Positions 35,941 through 45,500 of a DNA stretch of 64,000 bases are shown in pieces. The notes beneath the pieces are model-generated. The model was given only the letters and a program-made list of their open reading frames with translations, was not told the origin of the DNA and did no database searches. A program made the position numbers and the translations under genes. The number at the start of each line of letters is the position of its first letter. Positions within the stretch are counted from its first letter, which is position 1. The stretch spans positions 288,866 through 352,865 of the forward strand of contig NZ_JAPAAF010000002.1 in assembly GCF_025907915.1 (NCBI RefSeq). Direction: 5' to 3'. Source of the stretch: Gaoshiqia sediminis (GTDB lineage: Bacteria > Bacteroidota > Bacteroidia > Bacteroidales > Prolixibacteraceae).

Positions 35941-36800
35941 GGTTTTGTGGCCTGGGTGATTTTGTTTGCAATCTCACGTAATTGTTGGTCCCAAGCCTCA
36001 TTCAGCGGATCAACCTGGACTACCTCGCCGCCAATTTCACGGGCCAGCTGCCGTGTATTGTCAGCGTTTGATTCTTTCTGAATAAAGATTACCCGGATGT
36101 TTTCGGCTTTCGCAAGTTCAACCAGCGAGCGCAAATGGCTGGGCGAAGGTTCTTTGCCGTCAACTTCCAAGGCAATTTGCTCCAGCCCGTAATCGCGGGC
36201 CAGGTAAGTGAGAGCGGGGTGGAAAATCAGGAATTTTTTGCCGGGTAATTGGTCAAACTTGCTTTTCAATTCAGTGTCCAACTCATCAATTTCGTGTTGA
36301 AAGCGGTTGTGATTGGCTTCTAACAGATCTTTCTGTTCCGGGAAAAGGTTAACGAGGGCCAGGTAAGTCTCGGCAACAATTTTGCGGACCTCGCCCGGCG
36401 ACACCCAGATGTGCGGATCGATACCGTGCAAGTGCACATGATCGCCATGCACTTCTTCCTCGCCGGCAATCCAATCGGCCTGCACCGAAGTGTTCACGAT
36501 TTTCAGCCCCGGCGATGATTGCTGGATTTTTTCAACCCAGCCTTCCTCGAAGCCGATTTTCCCAATGCGCAGCCATAGTTTGGCAGCCGCCAGGTCTTTC
36601 ATTTGTGAAGGCATTAGTGAATATAATTCAGGACTGGCGCCCGGCGGTACCAGTACCCTCACTTCGGCCAGGTTGCCTGCAATTTTTTCCACAAAAAACT
36701 TTTGCGGAAGAATACTTACAGCCACAATTGGCTTGTCGGTGGTTGGGGGTGTGGTACAACCAAAGCCGAGTATCAGTATAAAAAGGATTATTTTTCTCAT
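35937..36800 (-). CDS. znuA: Metal ABC transporter substrate-binding lipoprotein (ZnuA-like)
   Basis: A 287-residue cluster A-I metal-binding protein. The signal peptide ends GFGC (lipobox). A histidine-rich loop HGDHVHLHGIDPHIW supplies metal ligands, with further ligands in FHPALTYLARDYG and the final Asp region QVDPLNEAWDQQL. The His-loop favours zinc over manganese. I used the ATG at 36800, which begins the signal peptide, instead of an ATG 33 bases upstream. Confidence 0.9.
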   Translation of the reverse strand: MRKIILFILILGFGCTTPPTTDKPIVAVSILPQKFFVEKIAGNLAEVRVLVPPGASPELYSLMPSQMKDLAAAKLWLRIGKIGFEEGWVEKIQQSSPGLKIVNTSVQADWIAGEEEVHGDHVHLHGIDPHIWVSPGEVRKIVAETYLALVNLFPEQKDLLEANHNRFQHEIDELDTELKSKFDQLPGKKFLIFHPALTYLARDYGLEQIALEVDGKEPSPSHLRSLVELAKAENIRVIFIQKESNADNTRQLAREIGGEVVQVDPLNEAWDQQLREIANKITQATKP

Positions 36801-36830
36801 GTATCTAATAAATTTTTCGATCTGGTTATT

Positions 36831-36861
36831 CAAAGATAATAAACTTCATTTCCCCTTCAAG
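36831..36861 (-). promoter_or_regulatory. Bacteroidota-type promoter for the metal-uptake operon
   Basis: On the minus strand a perfect -7 box TATCTTTG (36831-36838) is preceded by CTTG (36858-36861) at a 19-base spacing, matching the TTTG / TAnnTTTG consensus of the phylum. It lies about 30 bases upstream of the znuA ATG. No separate zinc-responsive operator is evident to me. Confidence 0.6.
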
Positions 36862-36985
36862 TAACCAAAAATTGATTTGTTTGTTGAATGCCAAGCTGAA
36901 TATTCCTGCATGGCGATTGTGAAGTGTCAGATACTGATTGGGAAACCGAATAAAATTTCCAGTATTGGCACAAGCTGGCTAGACC

Positions 36986-37246
36986 TCATTTTTTTAGCTT
37001 GAGTTTTTTTACCCTGATTTGACCCTTGGGCGGGACCGGGTCGTAACCATGTGTGCCCCAGGGGTGGCAATGCAGGATGCGGCGGGTGGCCATCCATAAT
37101 CCTTTAAACGGGCCGTGAATTTTCAGCGCTTCGATGGCGTATTGTGAGCAAGTGGGCACATGGCGGCATGATGCAGGCAAAATGGGAGAAATAGCGTATT
37201 TGTAGAAATATACCGGGAGAATCAGCAGCCAGCTCAGACCCTTCAT
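36986..37246 (-). CDS. yidD: Membrane protein insertion efficiency factor YidD
   Basis: An 86-residue protein with the YidD signature: [36 protein letters not shown] followed by [20 protein letters not shown] and GYDPVP (quoted in parts). It assists YidC-dependent insertion at the inner membrane. I used ATG 37246, which matches the normal family N-terminus (MKGLSWLL); longer in-frame starts at 37270 and 37339 add unrelated residues. A -7 box TACCTTTG lies at 37291-37298 on the minus strand. Confidence 0.92.
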   Translation of the reverse strand: MKGLSWLLILPVYFYKYAISPILPASCRHVPTCSQYAIEALKIHGPFKGLWMATRRILHCHPWGTHGYDPVPPKGQIRVKKLKLKK

Positions 37247-37290
37247 AACAAAATTAACGATGCAGCGCATATGCCTGATTTTAATACCGG

Positions 37291-37298
37291 CAAAGGTA
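37291..37298 (-). promoter_or_regulatory. Candidate -7 element for yidD
   Basis: TACCTTTG on the minus strand, 45 bases upstream of the yidD ATG, fits the TAnnTTTG consensus exactly. No clear -33 TTTG is visible at the right distance. Confidence 0.45.
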
Positions 37299-37371
37299 GA
37301 AAAAATTGACGGGCTTTTTGAAAATGCGGGCAGGAACATGAGAAAGGTTCAGTTGCAGGCCGGGACAACGG

Positions 37372-37680
37372 CTACCATTTTTTGTTTGCTTCGTAAGTCT
37401 CCCAGTCGGCAGTTTCCCATTGCGGGGCATTACCATCTTCGTCGAAAAAATAACAATATCGGCACGACCAATGTCCGCAGTAAAGATCGTAATATTTTTT
37501 GCCGGCATATTCGGTGATGGTTACGTCACAGATTTCACAAATATTCATATTCGAAACGGAGATCACTTCCTCAATTTTTTCCTGCATCCAGCCGGGAAGC
37601 CGTTCGGGCGTTTCTTCGTCTTTATTACACGAAGACAAAACAGAAACCACCAGCAGGATATTGAAAAACAGGCGTTTCAT
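37372..37680 (-). CDS. Small cysteine-rich lipoprotein, function unknown
   Basis: A 102-residue protein with a lipoprotein signal (MKRLFFNILLVVSVLSSC, lipobox LSSC). The mature part carries two cysteine groups, NICEICDV and LYCGHWSCRYCYFF, which could bind zinc or form disulfides. It is divergent from the flavin reductase gene at 37752 with about 70 bases between the starts. The start at 37680 is chosen because it begins the signal peptide. No family is recognised. Confidence 0.65.
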   Translation of the reverse strand: MKRLFFNILLVVSVLSSCNKDEETPERLPGWMQEKIEEVISVSNMNICEICDVTITEYAGKKYYDLYCGHWSCRYCYFFDEDGNAPQWETADWETYEANKKW

Positions 37681-37751
37681 TGTTTTTTTCTTTAGTTGAT
37701 GAAAACCAAACGGTTTTGGTTGCGTTTTATGGGACAAACAAAAGTAACAAA

Positions 37752-38432
37752 ATGGCCAAAGCCGAAGAGTATGTAAAAGCTGAACGTGAGCTTTTTGAAG
37801 AGACCATTGTAAACAACGTGGAAATTTCGCCGGGAGTTTTTTTGCTATCAGTGAAAAGAAGGTTCGATTTTTTACCGGGGCAGGTGGTCAAGCTAGCGGT
37901 TGACCGGGTGCAGCCGCCGCGCATTTACAGTATTTGCAGCGGCAACCACGAGCAGGAACTGCGTATTCTTTTCAATATAAAAGAAGGTGGCTACCTGACC
38001 CCCAAACTGGCAGCGCTAATTCCGGGTGACAAAGTGCTGGTTTCGCAACCTTACGGAGGTTTTGCAGGCAGTGCAAAATCTGCTTGGTGGATTGCTACCG
38101 GGACCGGTATTGCCCCGTTTTACAGCATGTTTCAGTCGGGTTTGGCCGATAACAAAGTGTTGGTGCACGGTGCGAGTTACCTCAACCAGTTTTATTTTGA
38201 AGATGAACTGGACTGGGCTATGGGCAAAAACTACCGGCGTTGCTGTTCGCGCGAGCAATCTTGTGATGTGTTTCACGGGCGGGTGACCGATTATTTGCGG
38301 ACTGTGGAAAACCTTCCGGCGGATGTGGAATATTACTTGTGCGGCAAGGCGCTGATGGTGGTCGAGGTGCGCGATTTGTTGATTTCGCGGGGTATTCCGT
38401 ACGAAAACATCATTGCCGAAATTTATTTCTAA
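37752..38432 (+). CDS. Ferredoxin-NADP(+) reductase-like flavoprotein
   Basis: A 226-residue FAD/NAD(P)-binding oxidoreductase of the ferredoxin reductase superfamily. RPPRIYSICSG-type motif (PPRIYSICSGNHEQEL) binds FAD, GTGIAPFYSMFQSG binds the pyridine nucleotide, and the C-terminal YYLCGKALMVVEVRDLL and ENIIAEIYF close the fold. It would shuttle electrons between NAD(P)H and a ferredoxin or flavodoxin partner; no partner is encoded beside it. It is close to rlmN, whose start is 20 bases downstream. Confidence 0.85.
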   Translation: MAKAEEYVKAERELFEETIVNNVEISPGVFLLSVKRRFDFLPGQVVKLAVDRVQPPRIYSICSGNHEQELRILFNIKEGGYLTPKLAALIPGDKVLVSQPYGGFAGSAKSAWWIATGTGIAPFYSMFQSGLADNKVLVHGASYLNQFYFEDELDWAMGKNYRRCCSREQSCDVFHGRVTDYLRTVENLPADVEYYLCGKALMVVEVRDLLISRGIPYENIIAEIYF

Positions 38433-38452
38433 TTTTGCCCAAAATTTATGTG

Positions 38453-39478
38453 ATGGAGAAAGAGGCTTTATTTGGAAAAACGCTGGAAGAACTGCAACAG
38501 GTATGTGTAGAATTAGGGCTGCCTAAATTCACGGCCAACCAGTTGACCGACTGGCTGTATAAGAAACCGGTTTCGTCGATTGACGAAATGACCAACCTAT
38601 CCAAAAAAGCCCGGGAATTGCTGAGTGAGAAATACACTTTCGGATTGATTGACCCCACGCGGGTGCAGGAAAGCCGGGACGGGACGAAAAAATATCTGTT
38701 TCCCACCATTCACGGTAAATATATCGAAACGGCGATGATTCCGGACAAGGACCGCAAGACGGTTTGTGTGTCGTCGCAAGTGGGCTGCAAAATGGGCTGC
38801 CTCTTTTGCATGACCGGAAAGCAAGGTTTTCAGGGGCAGCTGACTGCAGGTGAAATTGTTAATCAAATCCGCAGCATTCCGGAGTGGGAAGAAGTTTCGA
38901 ACATTGTGTACATGGGGATGGGCGAGCCGTTTGACAACCTGGATGAAGTGCTGAAAAGCACGCAAATCCTCACCAGCGAGTGGGGCTTTGCCATGAGCCC
39001 GCGCCGAATCACGGTTTCGTCCATCGGCATTGTTCCCGGACTGGTGCGTTTCCTGAATGAAAGTGATTGTCACCTGGCGATCAGTTTGCACACGCCCTTC
39101 CACGATGAACGCCAAAAGCTGATGCCGGTTGAAATTGCTTATCCGCTGGAAGAAGTGCTGCGCGAAATCCGCAATTGGGACTTTGGCCGCCAGCGCCGGG
39201 TGTCGTTCGAATACATTGTTTTTCATGGACTGAACGATACGCCTGCCCATGTAAAAGAAATGGCCCGTGTACTGGATGGCATTAAATGCCGCATCAACCT
39301 GATCCGTTTTCACCCGATACCGGATACTCCGCTGAAAGGGACGGATGAGGCAACCTTGCAGGAGTTTAAAGACGCCTTGGAGCGGAAAGGCATTACCACC
39401 ACCATCCGAGCCTCGCGCGGACAGGATATTTATGCAGCTTGCGGGCTGCTTTCTACCAAAACGTTGATGAAGAATTAG
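38453..39478 (+). CDS. rlmN: 23S rRNA/tRNA adenine C2 methyltransferase
   Basis: A 341-residue radical-SAM enzyme methylating A2503 of 23S rRNA and A37 of some tRNAs. The [4Fe-4S] ligands are the CxxxCxxC in CKMGCLFCMTGKQGFQG and the catalytic C-terminal cysteine is in YAACGLLS. GMGEPFDN is also present. The ATG at 38453 begins the normal N-terminus (EALFGKTLEELQ); longer in-frame extensions run through the preceding gene. Confidence 0.95.
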   Translation: MEKEALFGKTLEELQQVCVELGLPKFTANQLTDWLYKKPVSSIDEMTNLSKKARELLSEKYTFGLIDPTRVQESRDGTKKYLFPTIHGKYIETAMIPDKDRKTVCVSSQVGCKMGCLFCMTGKQGFQGQLTAGEIVNQIRSIPEWEEVSNIVYMGMGEPFDNLDEVLKSTQILTSEWGFAMSPRRITVSSIGIVPGLVRFLNESDCHLAISLHTPFHDERQKLMPVEIAYPLEEVLREIRNWDFGRQRRVSFEYIVFHGLNDTPAHVKEMARVLDGIKCRINLIRFHPIPDTPLKGTDEATLQEFKDALERKGITTTIRASRGQDIYAACGLLSTKTLMKN

Positions 39479-39648
39479 GCCAAAAAGAATTCTCATTCAT
39501 TTGCGATACGTGAAGCCGGTAACTGCTTCCCTGTTTTTTTATTACTTGCGCAACAATTATTAACATTTTTTAGATCGGTGGCTTGGTGAAATGTCGCGCA
39601 ATTGTGTCCCAAATTTTTTAACTTGCTTGTCCGTTGAAAAAAGGACAA

Positions 39649-40149
39649 ATGGAAAAACTGGTTTGGTCAAAAGGCATTTTTAAGAACAAGTTGTTTATTA
39701 CCCGTAATAGCGAACAAATTGGGTCGATCGACTGGAACAATGTATTTAGCTCAAATGCACTGGCTATACTGAACGGTCGTCGTTTTATCCTGAATCGTGA
39801 CTTCTTCCTTTCACGGCTTGAAATTCAGGATGCCAACAACCAAGCTTCGTTGGGCACCATCATGATCAATTTGGTTAATCCGCGAAGTGATTTGATCATC
39901 AATGGTAAACGGTTTGAGTTGGAGATTAAAAACTTTTGGCAATCGCGCTGGGCCTGGAAGTTTAACGGGCAGGAGATCATCATTTTCCAGAGTAACGAAT
40001 TGTTGTCAAAAGATAAAGGTAGCATTGAAATTTACACCGCCGACACCGAAGAAGTGGAAGTACTGATCCTGTTGGGCTTGTTTGTGCGAAACCAGTTGGT
40101 GCTGTTCATGCTGTTCTTGTTGCTTATTTTATTGGTTATCATTATCTGA
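39649..40149 (+). CDS. Hypothetical protein with a C-terminal membrane anchor
   Basis: A 166-residue protein whose first 130 residues are rich in beta strands (LVWSKGIFKNKLFITRNSEQIGSI and so on, with NGRRF and NGKRF repeats), possibly a Tubby/LURP-like beta barrel, followed by one strongly hydrophobic C-terminal segment (VLFMLFLLLILLVIII). It resembles a tail-anchored membrane protein. The fold suggestion is weak. ATG at 39649 is preferred over TTG at 39634. Confidence 0.6.
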   Translation: MEKLVWSKGIFKNKLFITRNSEQIGSIDWNNVFSSNALAILNGRRFILNRDFFLSRLEIQDANNQASLGTIMINLVNPRSDLIINGKRFELEIKNFWQSRWAWKFNGQEIIIFQSNELLSKDKGSIEIYTADTEEVEVLILLGLFVRNQLVLFMLFLLLILLVIII

Positions 40150-40166
40150 CAAGCCTTCCGGAAATG

Positions 40167-40193
40167 AAAAACCGCCCCGGAAAACCGGGACGG
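40167..40193 (-). terminator. Intrinsic terminator of the minus-strand gene at 40222
   Basis: CCGCCCCGG and CCGGGACGG (40172-40180 and 40185-40193) form a stem around AAAA; read on the minus strand it is followed by a T run, so it ends the minus-strand gene. The plus-strand side lacks T residues. Confidence 0.75.
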
Positions 40194-40221
40194 CCTGTCA
40201 GAATTGATGCTTATCTAAAAA

Positions 40222-40695
40222 TTAGTTTAGGATGCTTTGGTATTCTCCATTGATTAACTCCGGCAAATAGCTGGCGATCATTTCCAATACCTGTTCCCTG
40301 GCAACTTTGCTTCCGCTGATTATTTTTTGATTATTCAGTCCGTTGGAGTTCAGTACCTTCATGTTCAGGTCGGCAGGAACTTGTTGTTCCGATAATTTCA
40401 GCGGTTTCACACCGAATCCGCGATCCGAATTGACATACTTCACTTCAAAATAACTGGTGCGAACGATGTACTCCTCACCGGTCTTGGTTTCTTTATAGAG
40501 TACTTGTACCGGGCGTGAAGATTCGCCGTAGGTAATGTTCCAACTTTGCTGAAACTCGACTCCGGGCACAAAATCAACTTTGGGGGAAATTTTATAATCA
40601 TCAACAAAGGCTCCGCCCTGGTGGGCAAAAACGCTTGACGAAATAGCAATTAATGCAATGAATAATAAGCTGACAATACGTTGTTTTCTGTTCAT
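40222..40695 (-). CDS. Secreted protein of unknown function
   Basis: A 157-residue protein with a classical signal peptide (VSLLFIALIAISSSVFA) and a beta-rich mature domain (VEFQQSWNITYGESSRPVQVLY, then EYIVRTSYFEVKYV). It starts at the ATG at 40695, where the signal peptide begins. It is a single-gene unit bounded by a promoter-like box at 40736-40743 and the terminator at 40167-40193. No family is recognised. Confidence 0.65.
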   Translation of the reverse strand: MNRKQRIVSLLFIALIAISSSVFAHQGGAFVDDYKISPKVDFVPGVEFQQSWNITYGESSRPVQVLYKETKTGEEYIVRTSYFEVKYVNSDRGFGVKPLKLSEQQVPADLNMKVLNSNGLNNQKIISGSKVAREQVLEMIASYLPELINGEYQSILN

Positions 40696-40735
40696 AACAT
40701 TTGAATTTTTAGCGTTACATAATCGATAACGGCAG

Positions 40736-40765
40736 CAAATGTAGAAACAGAAATGACACGGCAAG
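40736..40765 (-). promoter_or_regulatory. Bacteroidota-type promoter of the 40222 gene
   Basis: TACATTTG on the minus strand (40736-40743) with CTTG at 40762-40765, an 18-base spacing. It is about 40 bases upstream of the start codon. The -7 box is identical to that of the marR promoter. Confidence 0.5.
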
Positions 40766-41075
40766 CTGATAAAACGCAGTTTTTTCTTTTGTTAAAAAAG
40801 TCTTACTTTCAAATTGAAAGTTAAAATTGATTTTGGTTTGATAAAATCAACTTGTTATCGAGTAATATCCATTAAAATAGACTTGAAATTGAGTTTGGCT
40901 TATGATTTGAAAGTGATATATTCTACAGCATAAAGTCAAATTTTAATATCTTGTATGGCGTGAAAATAAAATAGTTAGCGGTGTGTTTTCTTGTTTTATT
41001 TATCAAGTTTAAGGCTGTTTTGGAATATATTGTCTTTAAAATAGGCAAGATGGCTTTTAAATTGAAACTTAGTTG
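40766..41075. other. A+T-rich intergenic region without a recognisable gene
   Basis: About 310 bases between the 40222 gene and the end of the efflux operon. I see no credible reading frame, RNA gene or repeat; the sequence is unusually A+T-rich. Confidence 0.55.
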
Positions 41076-41109
41076 TAAAAATAGGAGGCTGACAATATTG
41101 GCAGCCTCC
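41076..41109 (-). terminator. Terminator of the efflux operon
   Basis: On the minus strand GGAGGCTG / CAGCCTCC stems (41084-41091 with 41102-41109) with an AT-rich palindromic interior run into TATTTTT, 36 bases beyond the outer-membrane gene stop. Confidence 0.8.
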
Positions 41110-41144
41110 AAACAAAAGCATCACTCGTTAAAATTAGAAAGCGA

Positions 41145-42530
41145 CTATCTCCATCCGCCACCGAGCGCCCGGTAAAGCGATACCGTGGCATTTAGTTGTT
41201 GCAGCTGGTCGTTCACCTGGCCCAGTTGCGCAGCCAGTAAACTTTGCTGCGCATTCAGCACCTCGGTATAAGTGGCCGAACCGTAGTTCAGGAGTTCGCG
41301 GGTATATTCAACCGACTTTTCCAGTGCGGTAAGCTGCTGGCTGCGTAAGCTGGCCTTTGTGCTGGCTGCCTGATAGTTTCCCATGGCGTTGTTTACTTCC
41401 TGTCCGGCGTTCAGCAAAGCATTCCTCAGGCTTAAAAGGGCCTGCTCTTGTTGAGCTTTGGCAACGCGAAGGCGGGTAACGTTTGCCCGTTTGTTAAACA
41501 AGGGGGCAGTCAGTCCTCCTGCTACATTTGCTGCAAACGAAACCGGATCAAGCAACTCGTCCAATTCGGTGGCGGCAAATCCGGTTGATGCATTCAGGGT
41601 CAGGCTGGGATAAAAATATGCGCGGGCACTGTTGGTCATTTCAAAGGCGCTAACAACGGCATATTCGGCCTGCATCACGTCAGGGCGGTTATCCAGTAGT
41701 TGGGCCGGAATTCCGGTTTGCAGCGGTTGTTGGATGGATTGACCGGCCAGTGTGCTGCGCTCCAAATTGCCCGGATTACGCCCCAGCAACAGACAGAGGT
41801 TATTGCCGGTTTCGCGCACCTGCTGTTCCAGGTCGGGGATGGTCACCTCGGCTGCAAAGCGGGCCGCTTCGCTTTGTACAATGGCGGCGCCGGTCACCCT
41901 TCCGCTTTCTTTCAGCACCTTCATGGTTTCAACCAAGTCGATGTTGTTTTTCACGGTTTGACGGGTGATGGCCAGTTTGGCATCCAACGCCATCAGGGAG
42001 TAATAGGTTGACGCAATATTTGCGATCAATCGGGTTTCAACAGCTTTCCGGCCGGCATCGCTGGCCAGCAAGTTGGCATAAGCTGCCCGTTTCGAGCTGC
42101 TGAGCTTTCCCCAGATGTCAACTTCCCAGCTGGCTTCCAGTCCCAATTGATGGCTGTTTACTTCGCGCGGGCCATCGGGATAAACCGATTCGGGGTTGCG
42201 CGTGTAAACACTGGTACCGATGGCATTGATACCCGGTAAAAGGCTTGCCCTGCTTTGTGCCAGATAGGCTTCGGCTTCGGCAACGCGCTGAACGGCAATT
42301 TGAAGGTCCAGGTTATTGTCAAGCCCTTCGCGGATGTAATCCAGCAGCAGCGGATCGGTAAACATTTCCTGCCAGGGGAGGTCGGCCAGGGTGGACGAAT
42401 CGGTTGCTGCCGTACCAAAAAGCTCTTGTGTATCAATGGTATCGCGCTGAAAGTGCTGCGGTGTGCTGCACGAAACCAGTAGCAACAGACTGATGGCAGG
42501 TAAAATATATTTCAATGAAATTGTTCTCAT
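41145..42530 (-). CDS. Outer-membrane efflux lipoprotein, NodT/OprM family
   Basis: A 461-residue TolC-like channel. The signal peptide ends LLLVSC (lipobox), followed by two repeats of the outer-membrane efflux fold with motifs QIAVQRVAEAEAYLAQSRASLLPGI and QAEYAVVSAFEMTNSARAYFYPSLTL. It forms the exit duct of the tripartite pump encoded with the two genes before it. The last gene of marR-acrA-acrB-oprM order. Confidence 0.93.
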   Translation of the reverse strand: MRTISLKYILPAISLLLLVSCSTPQHFQRDTIDTQELFGTAATDSSTLADLPWQEMFTDPLLLDYIREGLDNNLDLQIAVQRVAEAEAYLAQSRASLLPGINAIGTSVYTRNPESVYPDGPREVNSHQLGLEASWEVDIWGKLSSSKRAAYANLLASDAGRKAVETRLIANIASTYYSLMALDAKLAITRQTVKNNIDLVETMKVLKESGRVTGAAIVQSEAARFAAEVTIPDLEQQVRETGNNLCLLLGRNPGNLERSTLAGQSIQQPLQTGIPAQLLDNRPDVMQAEYAVVSAFEMTNSARAYFYPSLTLNASTGFAATELDELLDPVSFAANVAGGLTAPLFNKRANVTRLRVAKAQQEQALLSLRNALLNAGQEVNNAMGNYQAASTKASLRSQQLTALEKSVEYTRELLNYGSATYTEVLNAQQSLLAAQLGQVNDQLQQLNATVSLYRALGGGWR

Positions 42531-42558
42531 AATTTGTTCTGATTTTTTTCAGGATTCA

Positions 42559-45500
42559 TTATTCCAGGGTGTTCATTTCCGAAATATCTTCTATTTCAGG
42601 TTTCTTTACCCTTTCCTGGAGGGTTTGGAAAATCATATACATGGTTGGGATGACCAGGATGCCAATGAGCGTTCCCACGAGCATGCCGCCAACAGCGCCA
42701 ACGCCGATCGAGCGGTTGCCGTTTGCACCCACGCCGCCGCCAATCACCAACGGGATCAGCCCAAAAATAAAGGCGAAAGAGGTCATCAAAATAGGTCGTA
42801 AACGGGCGGTGGCACCTTCGATGGCCGATTGCAGAATGGTCATTCCGGCGTGGCGCCGCTGAAGAGCAAACTCCACAATCAGGATGGCGTTTTTCGCCAG
42901 CAAGCCAATAAGCATGATGAGGGAAATTTGCAAGTAAATGTTGTTTTCAACCCCCATCAGGCGGGCAAAAATGAATGAGCCTGCCACTCCGATTGGCATC
43001 GACAGAAGAATTGAAAGCGGCAGGATAAAGCTCTCGTACTGCGCGGCCAGCAGAAAATAGACGAAAATAATACTCAGGGCAAAAATCAGAATCGACTGGT
43101 TGCCCGAAGCCATCTCTTCGCGGGTCAATCCCGAAAATTCGTATCCGTAACCGGGGGGCAGCGTTTGGTCGGCAACTTCCTTCACCGCGTTGATGGCATC
43201 GCCGGAACTGTAACCAAAGTTGGGCGCACCGTTCACCGAGATAGAAGTGTACATGTTGAAGCGGGTGATATTTTCCGGCCCGTAAACCCGTTTCGTGCTG
43301 ATGAACTGGGTGATGGGCGCCATTTGTCCGTCGGAGGTACGAATGTACATGTTGTTCAGGTCTTCAGGGTTGCCGCGGTAAGCCGGATCGGCCTGTACCA
43401 TGATGCGGTATTGCTTGCCAAAACGGTTGAAGTCGGATGCATAGTAACCGCCAACGTACCCCTGCAGGGCCGATAGCACCGAGCTGACCGTAATGCCCGA
43501 TTGCTTGCAGCGTGCTACGTTAACATCTACCTGGTATTGCGGGAAATTGGTGTTGAACGAAGTCATCGCGTACTGGAATTCCGGGCGCTGGTTGAGCGCT
43601 CCCAGAAACTGGCCGGCGATCTGTTCAAACTTCTTGATGTCGCCCCCGGTTTTGTCTTCCAGCTTGAGCTCGATACCTCCGGAGATACTGAAGCCCGGAA
43701 CCATTGGGGGTGAAAAGATGATGATTTTCGCGTCTTTTATTTGTGAGGTGGCGCCATACAGTTTCTTGATCACACTATTCAGATCCTGGCCTTCCCCTTT
43801 CCGTTCTTTAAACGGCTGCAGGCTGCAAATAATCATTCCGTAAGAACTTCCTTGTCCACTGATTAGCGAACTTCCGACAATCATCGACCGTCCTTCAATT
43901 TCGGGAGTGTTGGCCAGTATTTGATCTACTTCCGAAACTACTTTACGGGTTTGTTCCATCGAGGTAGCTGGTGGCAGACTGATGTCGATAAACATTCTTC
44001 CGGTATCTTCGGAAGGGACAAAACCGGTAGGCGTGGTTTTCATCAAAATAACCAATACGCCGGTAAAGACCACAATAAGCAGCGCAGCCACCCACTTTTT
44101 CACCATGAAAAAGTTGACGGTTTTTCGGTATTTCGATGTCATGGCATCAAAAGCCACGTTAAACGACGCATAAAACCGCTGCATCAGGCCTTTGTTGTGC
44201 AGCGAGCTTTCGCTGTGCGGTTTCAGAAAGATGGCACACAACGCCGGGCTTAAGGTCAACGCGTTTACCGCCGACAGCAAAATGGCCACGGCCAGTGTAA
44301 TCCCGAACTGCTTGTAAAATACGCCGGTTGTTCCGGTGATGAACGTCACCGGGATAAACACGGCCGACATCACCAGGGTGATGGACACGATGGCCGTCGA
44401 AATTTCGTCCATTGCCGAAATGGCCGCCGACCGCGCATTTTTTGCGCCCTGGTCGAGCTTGGCATGTACCGCTTCCACCACCACAATGGCGTCGTCCACC
44501 ACAATCCCGATGGCCAGCACCAGCGCAAAAAGGGTGAGCAGGTTGATGGTGAAGCCAAAAACATTCAAAAAGAAGAATGTACCGATAATGGCCACCGGCA
44601 CGGAAATGGCCGGGATGAGGGTGGCCCGGAAATTCTGCAAAAAGACAAACACCACGATAAACACGAGGATGAACGCTTCGAGCAGGGTACTCAGCACTTT
44701 TTGGATGGAGCTGTCGAGGAACTCGTTGGCATCCATCAGGATGTGGTAGTTCACCCCTTCCGGGAACGACTGGGCAACTTCGTCCAATACCTTTTTGGCT
44801 TCAACAATTACCTCGCGGGCATTCGATCCCGGCGATTGGAAAACAGCCATCGTGATTCCCGGTTTGTTCATGGTTGCGGTGTTGATGGAGTAACTGAGCG
44901 CACCCAGCTCAATCTCGGCCACATCGCTCAATCGCAGCAGGTTGCCTTTTTTATCGGCTTTGATGATGATGTCTTCAAACTCTTCGGGTTGGCTGAGTTT
45001 GCCTTTGTATTTGATGACATATTCAAACGACTGTTCGTTCAGTTCGCCGAAGCGGCCCGGGGCAGCTTCGAGGTTTTGCTCGTTCAGGGCGGCGATCACA
45101 TCCGAGGGCATCAGGTTATAGGCGGCCATCACGTCGGGCTTCAGCCAAACACGCATGGAGTAGTCCTTGGCGCCGAAGACCATCGCTTCGCCCACGCCGT
45201 TTACCCGCTGAATGAGCGGCAGCAAGTTGATTTTGCTGTAGTTCTGGAGGAAAACCTCGTCGTATTCGCCTGTCGGGCTGTACAGCGAAAACACCATCAA
45301 CATGCTGTTTTGCCGTTTGGCGGTAATTACCCCGGCGCGGGTCACTTCGGCCGGCAGCAAGCTGGTGGCCCGTGCCACGCGGTTTTGCACGTTCACAGCT
45401 GCCATGTCGGCATCCACTCCCTGCTTAAAATAAACCTCGATGGTCGCCGATCCGTTGTTGCTCGCGGTCGAGGTCATATAGGTCATGTCTTCCACCCCGT

